The position numbers and the translations under genes are program-made. A stretch of 64,000 nt of DNA. Origin: an uncultured Eubacteriales bacterium. Its GTDB lineage: Bacteria; Bacillota; Clostridia; Oscillospirales; CAG-272. Each line of letters starts with the position of its first letter. Within the stretch, counting starts at the first letter, position 1. Location: NCBI GenBank assembly GCA_900546695.1, contig URDX01000001.1, positions 62,001 to 126,000 on the forward strand. Reading direction: 5' to 3'. Of this stretch, positions 59,016 to 64,000 are shown one piece after another. The notes under the pieces were generated by a model, which saw only the letters and a list, made by a program, of their open reading frames with translations, did no database searches and was not told the DNA's origin.

Positions 59016-59834
59016 TCAATAATACTCCGCATCGTGCCTGAGTGTCGGCGCGTCGGTATGCACATCGAGCTGATTATACGGTATCTGCATGCCCGCCTCT
59101 GCGAGTCCGCTCTGTATCAGGCGCAGTGCTTCGCGGCGGCGCTCATATTTATCCTCGGGCGGGCAGAAGAAGCGCAGGCGGTAGTCGATAGCGGATGCCT
59201 CAAACTCCTGCGTGCCCTTATAGCTGCTCTTTTTCACCCCGCTGAGCTGCCCTATGCGCTCGCTTATGCCGCGCATGACCTTATCGACGCGGTTAAAATC
59301 CTCATCGTACGACAGCGGAACGTCGATATCTATCATAAGCAGCTTAGGCAGCCTCGTGATTTCCGAAATATTACGGTTGCAAACGGTCATAATTGTATTA
59401 TCAAGGGTACTGCGCAGAGTGGTGGTTTTCATCGTAAAGCCGACAACAACGCTTTCGATATCCTTATACCGCACAACATCCCCAACCGCGAAAAAGCGGT
59501 CGCTCATTATATGGATACCCATGATAACATCCTTGAGCACATCCTGAATGGCAAGACCGACTATAGCACTCAAAAGTCCGAGTCCTGCGACAGCAGAGCT
59601 GACGTTCACGCCGTTGAGCTGCAGCACCCAGAGCACGGTGATGGCTATGAGCATAAAGCGGGCGACGCTGAACGCGACACGCACAAATGTCGCATGCTGA
59701 CCCTTTGAACGATCGGAAGCGATATAGCGAGTATACAGTTTTTTCAGCAGAAAGAAGAGCAGCACGCCGACGCCGACGGCGATAACGCTCGATATGGCGC
59801 GTGCGCTCGTGATATATTCGACAATTTTCTCCAT
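59016..59834 (-). CDS. mscS: Small-conductance mechanosensitive channel (MscS family)
   Basis: A 272-residue channel that opens under membrane tension to release solutes in hypo-osmotic shock. Two N-terminal spans (about 12-30 and 55-73) precede the pore helix TM3 (about 78-110: SSAVAGLGLLSAIVGLAIQDVLKD, with the glycine/alanine-rich face typical of MscS), then the beta domain (FFAVGDVVRYKDIESVVVGF, TLDNTIMTVCNRNIS) and the alpha/beta cage. The start at 59834 has GAGAGG upstream; the frame stays open to 59879 without a site. It is monocistronic with its own promoter. Confidence 0.92.
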   Translation of the reverse strand: MEKIVEYITSARAISSVIAVGVGVLLFFLLKKLYTRYIASDRSKGQHATFVRVAFSVARFMLIAITVLWVLQLNGVNVSSAVAGLGLLSAIVGLAIQDVLKDVIMGIHIMSDRFFAVGDVVRYKDIESVVVGFTMKTTTLRSTLDNTIMTVCNRNISEITRLPKLLMIDIDVPLSYDEDFNRVDKVMRGISERIGQLSGVKKSSYKGTQEFEASAIDYRLRFFCPPEDKYERRREALRLIQSGLAEAGMQIPYNQLDVHTDAPTLRHDAEYY

Positions 59835-59903
59835 AAAACACCTCTCCGCAGGCAGACCGACCGCTTCCGTACGCGACACGGAACGTGCTCTGCGACTGAA
59901 GAT

Positions 59904-59932
59904 ATTTTATCATGAGTGCGTAAAAAACGCAA
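59904..59932 (-). promoter_or_regulatory. Promoter of mscS
   Basis: Minus strand TTGCGT (59927-59932), 17-bp spacer, TAAAAT (59904-59909), 70 nt before the start. Confidence 0.72.
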
Positions 59933-60012
59933 TACCGCGCCGAATAATTCCGATAAATATTGCGTCGACTGCGCGATATCAACCCACGGTAGAATAAATC
60001 AACCGTACACCG

Positions 60013-60051
60013 AAACAGCGGCACCGCGAAAAAGCACGGTGCCGCTGTTTT
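60013..60051. terminator. Terminator between alaS and mscS
   Basis: Perfect 14-bp stem AAACAGCGGCACCG / CGGTGCCGCTGTTT (60013-60026, 60037-60050). On the minus strand the right arm ends in GTTTCGGTG, a moderate T-tail. A GCTGCCGTCGGCAGC palindrome follows at 60054-60068. Confidence 0.7.
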
Positions 60052-60099
60052 ACGCTGCCGTCGGCAGCATAATTACGAAAATATAATAGGATTTCCACG

Positions 60100-60158
60100 G
60101 GCAATATCGCCGAAAACATGCCGAGCAATGTAGGCTGTCATCCGCATGCGATATTGCC
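60100..60158. other. Long-range inverted repeat downstream of alaS
   Basis: Perfect 11-bp arms GGCAATATCGC (60100-60110) and its complement (60148-60158), starting 21 nt past the alaS stop and enclosing 37 nt; no T-run. It may protect the alaS mRNA 3' end. Confidence 0.5.
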
Positions 60159-60178
60159 TACGCATTCCGAGCACGATA

Positions 60179-62821
60179 TTACTTAAGCATCCTGCGTACG
60201 GTATCCGCAACCGCTGCAAGCGCTGCGGGTATCTTATCCGCATCCTTCGCCCCCGATGTTGCGGAATCGGGACGTCCGCCGCCCTTGCCGCCTGCTATGG
60301 CGCTTATCTCGCGGAGGATAGCGCCCGCGTTTGCCCCTGCTGCGACCGCTGCTTTACCGCATGCGCAGGTAAAGTTGAGCTTTCCGCCGCAATCGGTAGA
60401 GATAACGACAACATAATCGTCGTGCGATGCCTTTATCTCGTCACAGACAGCTCTTGCAGTGTCAACGCCGCTGCCGCTCGTCTGCTTTGTCACTACCTTG
60501 ACCGCGCCGACCTCGACCGCGCTGCTGAGAATAGCCTCGGTCTGCATGGAGGCGATACGGGAGTTAAGCATCTCGGTCTCGCGCTTTGCGCCGCGCAGCT
60601 CTGTCTGGAGCGCTGCCGCGCGGCGGGCGATGTCGTGTACATTAGCCGCCTTAAGCTCCTTTGCGGTATCGGAAATGAGCGCATCGCGCTCGGAGAGCAG
60701 TGCAAGCACGCCGAGACCCGTCGTTCCCTCGATACGGCGCACGCCTGCGGCGATACCCGTCTCGGAGATTATCTTGAAGAGTCCGAGCTTTGCGGTATTC
60801 GATGCGTGCGTACCTCCGCACAGCTCGGTCGAGAAATCGCCCATCTTTACCATGCGGACAACGCTGCCGTACTTCTCACCGAAGAGGGCGGTAGCGCCGC
60901 TCTTCCTTGCGGTCTCAACATCGGTCTCGACGGTAACTATATCCTCGCCGCGCAGTATCTCCTCGTTTACAAGAGCCTCAACGCGGGCAAGCTCCTCCTC
61001 GGTCATAGCCGAGTAGTGCTTAAAGTCGAATCTCACGCGCTCCGCGTCAACATAAGAGCCCGCCTGTTCGACATGGTCGCCGAGAACGGTGCGCAGTGCC
61101 GCCTGAAGCAGATGCGCGGCGGAGTGGTTGCGGCGGATAGCCTCGCGGCGTACCGCGTCTATGCGTGCCGTAACGGTGTCGCCTATCGATACGGGGGTGC
61201 CGTCAAGCTCGCAGATGTGCATATAGATGCCGCTGTTTTTCTTGGTATCGACGACGGGAATGCTGCGTCCCGCGCATTCGATAATACCCGTGTCGCCGAC
61301 CTGACCTCCGCCCTCTCCGTAGAAGGGGGTACGGTCGAGAACTATCATGACCTTGCCGTCCGATGCGTCGGGCAGCTCCTCGGTCGTCTCTGCGTCGATG
61401 ATAGCGAGCACATGCGCCTCGCTCTCGGTATCGGTATAGCCTGTAAACTCGGTCGCGGGCAGCTTTCCGAGTGCGGGGATTGCGTCGCTCGTCCAGCCGA
61501 GATCGCCCATTGCGGCACGTGCGGCTCTCGCGCGCTTTTTCTGCTCCGCAAGAAGCGTCTCAAAGCCCGCCTCGTCGATGCCGAGACCCGCCTCGAGCGC
61601 TATCTCGCGCGTAAGGTCTACGGGGAAGCCGAAGGTGTCGCTGAGCTTGAAAACATCCTCTCCCGGGAGGGTATCCGAGCCCGCTGCCTTTGTTTCCTTT
61701 ATCATGGAATCGAGGATGTCGAGACCGCTGTCGATGGTAGCGGCAAAGCGATCCTCCTCGATGTTAACGACCTTCTTGATATAATCGAGCTTTTCGGTAA
61801 GCTCGGGATACTCACTGAAATTCTCACGCGCTACGACGGGGACGATATCGGCAAGGAATGTGCCCTTGATGCCGAGCAGTCTGCCGTGACGTGCGGCGCG
61901 GCGGAGCAGACGGCGAAGCACATAGCCCCTGCCCTCGTTCGAGGGTACAACGCCGTCGCAGATGAGGAAGGTCGTGCTTCTGATATGGTCGGTTATGACG
62001 CGGAGCGAGATGTCCTTCTTCTCGTCCTCGCCGTACTTGACATTCGCCTTTTCGCTGATGGCGAGCATGATATTGCGGACGGTGTCGACCTCGAACAGAT
62101 TGTCAACGCCCTGCATAAGGCATGCAAGACGCTCAAGTCCCATACCCGTGTCGATGTTCGGGTTTGCAAGGCGGGTATAGCCGCCCTTTCCGTCGCCGTC
62201 GAACTGCGTGAATACGAGGTTCCAGAATTCCATAAAGCGGTCGCAGTCGCAACCCGGCTTACAGTCGGGCTTTCCGCAGCCGTACTTCTCGCCGCGGTCG
62301 AAATGTATCTCGGAGCAGGGGCCGCAGGGACCGCTGCCGTGCTCCCAGAAGTTATCCTCCTTACCGAGACGGACAATGCGCTCTGCGGGAACGCCTATCT
62401 TGTTGTGCCAGATGTCAAAAGCCTCGTCGTCATCGAGATAGATGGTCACCCACAGCTTGTCCTCGGGCAGCTCAAGCACCTTGGTGCAGAATTCCCATGC
62501 CCACGGAATAGCTTCGTTCTTGAAATAGTCGCCGAAGGAGAAGTTTCCGAGCATCTCGAAATATGTACCGTGACGTGCGGTAATACCGACCCGCTCGATA
62601 TCCGGAGTACGGATGCACTTCTGACAGGTCGTCATGCGGTGACGCGGCGGCTCGACCTCTCCCGTAAAGTATTTTTTGAGCGGGGTCATGCCCGCATTGA
62701 TGAGCAGTATGGACTTGTCGTCGATAGGTACGAGCGGATAGCTCTTATGACGGAGATGTCCCTTTGACTCGAAAAATGAGAGATACATCTCGCGAAGGTC
62801 GTTAAGTGAGGTCCATTTCAT
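60179..62821 (-). CDS. alaS: Alanyl-tRNA synthetase
   Basis: Charges tRNA-Ala and edits mischarged Ser/Gly. The 880-residue protein has the class II catalytic core (MYLSFFESKGHLRHKSYPL, LLINAGMTPLKKYFTGE, MTTCQKCIRTPDI), the tRNA-recognition domain, the editing domain with HxxxH in NHSAAHLLQAAL and the matching CGGTHASN zinc motif, and the C-terminal DHHA1-like C-Ala domain (GGKGGGRPDSATSGAKD). The start at 62821 has GAAAGGA 10 nt upstream; the longer frame to 62857 lacks support. It lies 63 nt behind the DUF2791 ATPase gene on the same strand with no clear terminator between. Confidence 0.96.
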   Translation of the reverse strand: MKWTSLNDLREMYLSFFESKGHLRHKSYPLVPIDDKSILLINAGMTPLKKYFTGEVEPPRHRMTTCQKCIRTPDIERVGITARHGTYFEMLGNFSFGDYFKNEAIPWAWEFCTKVLELPEDKLWVTIYLDDDEAFDIWHNKIGVPAERIVRLGKEDNFWEHGSGPCGPCSEIHFDRGEKYGCGKPDCKPGCDCDRFMEFWNLVFTQFDGDGKGGYTRLANPNIDTGMGLERLACLMQGVDNLFEVDTVRNIMLAISEKANVKYGEDEKKDISLRVITDHIRSTTFLICDGVVPSNEGRGYVLRRLLRRAARHGRLLGIKGTFLADIVPVVARENFSEYPELTEKLDYIKKVVNIEEDRFAATIDSGLDILDSMIKETKAAGSDTLPGEDVFKLSDTFGFPVDLTREIALEAGLGIDEAGFETLLAEQKKRARAARAAMGDLGWTSDAIPALGKLPATEFTGYTDTESEAHVLAIIDAETTEELPDASDGKVMIVLDRTPFYGEGGGQVGDTGIIECAGRSIPVVDTKKNSGIYMHICELDGTPVSIGDTVTARIDAVRREAIRRNHSAAHLLQAALRTVLGDHVEQAGSYVDAERVRFDFKHYSAMTEEELARVEALVNEEILRGEDIVTVETDVETARKSGATALFGEKYGSVVRMVKMGDFSTELCGGTHASNTAKLGLFKIISETGIAAGVRRIEGTTGLGVLALLSERDALISDTAKELKAANVHDIARRAAALQTELRGAKRETEMLNSRIASMQTEAILSSAVEVGAVKVVTKQTSGSGVDTARAVCDEIKASHDDYVVVISTDCGGKLNFTCACGKAAVAAGANAGAILREISAIAGGKGGGRPDSATSGAKDADKIPAALAAVADTVRRMLK

Positions 62822-62884
62822 GGTCTGATATCCTTTCTCAGCCGCGCACGGCGGCATCTTCTGTATATTATAAAATATTTCGGC

Positions 62885-64000
62885 TCAAAGGTCAATATCT
62901 TCCGCCGTAATTTCTGTGCCGTATGCGGCATGAGCGGGGGATTTTTTTTCGTTATCAGCCGCAGCCGCCGTATCGGGCGCGCCGAAACCGACCTCCGACC
63001 CGCCTACAACGCCGTCAAAGGTCGCATCGGGATTCTGCATCAGTATGCCGAGCACCGCCATGTAATCACGCAGCAGCTCACGCGGGGTGAGCAGCGTATC
63101 CGCGCCCGCGCGCTCGAGGCAGCGGGAAAGAAAGCTCTCGATATTTTCAGGCGTGACGGGCGGCTCCCAGCCGTAATACTGCGCGTGCAGCTCGGTCATA
63201 CGGGCAAGCAGTGCAAGCAGCTCGTTATCCGAGAGACGGCGCAGCCTGATAACGGGGCTGAGCAGATTCTTGTAGTCGGGCGAATCGTATCTGCTGTCGC
63301 ACAGTCTGCTGCGCAGCGCCTCATACGAGAACAGCCCGCGGCGAGGGTCCTCGAGAAATTGCGGCGTTCCGCCGAATATCCAGCCGAGCCCTTCCGAGCG
63401 CCCCTGCATGGTATCGTTGAAGAGCGAAAGCAGCTTTTCGTAGTTATTCTCGCGCGAGATGCGGTTCGGTATCTTATACAGATTTACGCATTCGTCGATG
63501 AACACGACCAATCCGCGGTAGCCCGTCTTTCGCGCAAAGACCGCAAGCAGCTTTATCATGTCCTGCCAGTTGTCGTCGCCGATGATGTCTCCGACGGGGA
63601 GCTCGCGCTTTGCCTCCGTCTTTGTGCGGTATTCTCCGCGCAGCCACTTCATGCAGCGGCTCTGCACATCGTCGTCCCCGTCCTGCACAGCACGGTAATA
63701 GGTCATTATTACGGCGGAAAAATCAAAGCCGCCAACATACCCCTGCAGCTCGCGCGATGTCGAAAGTATCCTGCGCGACATCTCCGCCGCAAAATCCTCG
63801 CTGCCGTAGGTATATCCCTCGGCTATCAGCGCGCCCTGAACATCGGACAGCCAACGCGCTATCATAACGGGTAGCGCTCCGCCGTCGGGGGAGGTCTTGC
63901 ACGCGAGATTCTTTATCAGCTCGCGGTAGGTCGCAATGCCCGTTCCCGAGCCGCCGCATATCCTGCGCTCGGGCGAAAGATCGGCATCCGCCGTCACAAA
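62885..64000 (-). CDS. DUF2791 (BrxC/BrxD-type) P-loop ATPase, partial
   Basis: The visible 370 or so residues are the C-terminal part of a STAND/AAA-like ATPase; the Walker A region lies beyond the right edge. Family features are ADLSPERRICGGSGTGIATYRELIKNL, GALPVMIARWL, the Walker B-like LVVFIDECVNLYKIP, the sensor region GWIFGGTPQFLEDPRRGLFSYEALRSRL, and a C-terminal helical part ending LTPRELLRDYMAVLGIL. This matches Pfam DUF2791, whose members include BREX proteins BrxC/BrxD and ATPases found beside TerB-domain proteins and helicases. The first in-window GTG (63997) is probably internal. Neighbouring system genes, if any, are off the window. Confidence 0.78.
   Translation of the reverse strand, partial: FVTADADLSPERRICGGSGTGIATYRELIKNLACKTSPDGGALPVMIARWLSDVQGALIAEGYTYGSEDFAAEMSRRILSTSRELQGYVGGFDFSAVIMTYYRAVQDGDDDVQSRCMKWLRGEYRTKTEAKRELPVGDIIGDDNWQDMIKLLAVFARKTGYRGLVVFIDECVNLYKIPNRISRENNYEKLLSLFNDTMQGRSEGLGWIFGGTPQFLEDPRRGLFSYEALRSRLCDSRYDSPDYKNLLSPVIRLRRLSDNELLALLARMTELHAQYYGWEPPVTPENIESFLSRCLERAGADTLLTPRELLRDYMAVLGILMQNPDATFDGVVGGSEVGFGAPDTAAAADNEKKSPAHAAYGTEITAEDIDL

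Noticed and set aside
60146..62767. 873-residue plus-strand frame
   Set aside because: Antisense shadow of alaS; no domain, no start signal.
62885..64000. Complete BREX system
   Set aside because: Only one partial ATPase is present; no PglX, PglZ, BrxA or BrxB is visible, so no system can be claimed.
1..64000. CRISPR arrays, insertion sequences, prophage genes, rRNA
   Set aside because: No regularly spaced repeats, transposase, integrase, phage structural gene or rRNA was recognised on either strand.

Overview
The window looks like chromosome from an anaerobic, moderately GC-rich Clostridia (Firmicutes) bacterium, most like the gut Oscillospiraceae/Ruminococcaceae. Supporting signs are AddAB instead of RecBCD, a PyrR-controlled pyrimidine locus, the rlmN-PP2C-PASTA kinase block, a SPOCS/LysM spore-envelope type protein, a dockerin protein, a GH94/GH78 glycan cluster, and near-consensus sigma-A promoters that almost all have 17-bp spacers. 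The species cannot be named from this sequence. No insertion sequence, prophage or CRISPR array was seen.

Layout. 1-1.6 kb: leftward amino-acid ABC importer (binding protein, then a permease cut by the window edge). 1.9-3.3 kb: cell-wall amidase and a leucine-rich-repeat lipoprotein. 3.5-14 kb: rightward rbfA-nrnA-truB-addB-addA, tightly packed, ending at a strong two-way terminator. 14.2-18.2 kb: leftward rlmN-PP2C-prkC. 18.4-19.9 kb: a DRE-TIM acyl-CoA condensing enzyme. 19.9-22.5 kb: structured DNA, a dockerin protein and a small lipoprotein. 22.7-27.9 kb: leftward glycan genes (sugar isomerase-like, GH78, GH94). 28-31 kb: rpsO-pnp with an inverted repeat between them. 31.2-35.8 kb: an orphan solute-binding lipoprotein and cysE-cysS. 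35.8-38.4 kb: radical SAM protein, tiny ferredoxin, DUF1292 protein and a candidate structured RNA. 38.5-42.4 kb: SPOCS/LysM protein, membrane-anchored amidase and aldose epimerase. 42.5-44.8 kb: PyrR leader, pyrR and uraA. 44.9-53.4 kb: two very large secreted proteins whose genes end in the same 980-bp block. 53.9-58.2 kb: a double-HTH protein of unknown type, a DUF4097/LiaF-like membrane pair and a shortened EamA transporter. 58.4-58.8 kb: divergent tRNA-Leu(CAA) and tRNA-Gly(TCC). 59-64 kb: mscS, alaS and a DUF2791 (BrxC/BrxD-type) ATPase cut by the right edge.

How the genes fit together. Most of the window is housekeeping: ribosome maturation, tRNA modification and charging, RNA turnover, recombinational repair, cell-wall signalling and pyrimidine salvage. 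The accessory part is surface and glycan biology: the dockerin protein, two large modular secreted proteins (one with a cohesin-like domain), GH78 and GH94. The observations most worth following are the 980-bp identical block closing two different surface-protein genes, the DUF2791 ATPase at the right edge (possibly part of a defence or stress system that continues outside), the candidate structured RNA at about 38.2-38.36 kb, the multi-stem element at about 19.9-20.07 kb, and hydrophilic low-complexity inserts or tails in several otherwise conserved enzymes (PP2C, AddA, AddB, CysE).
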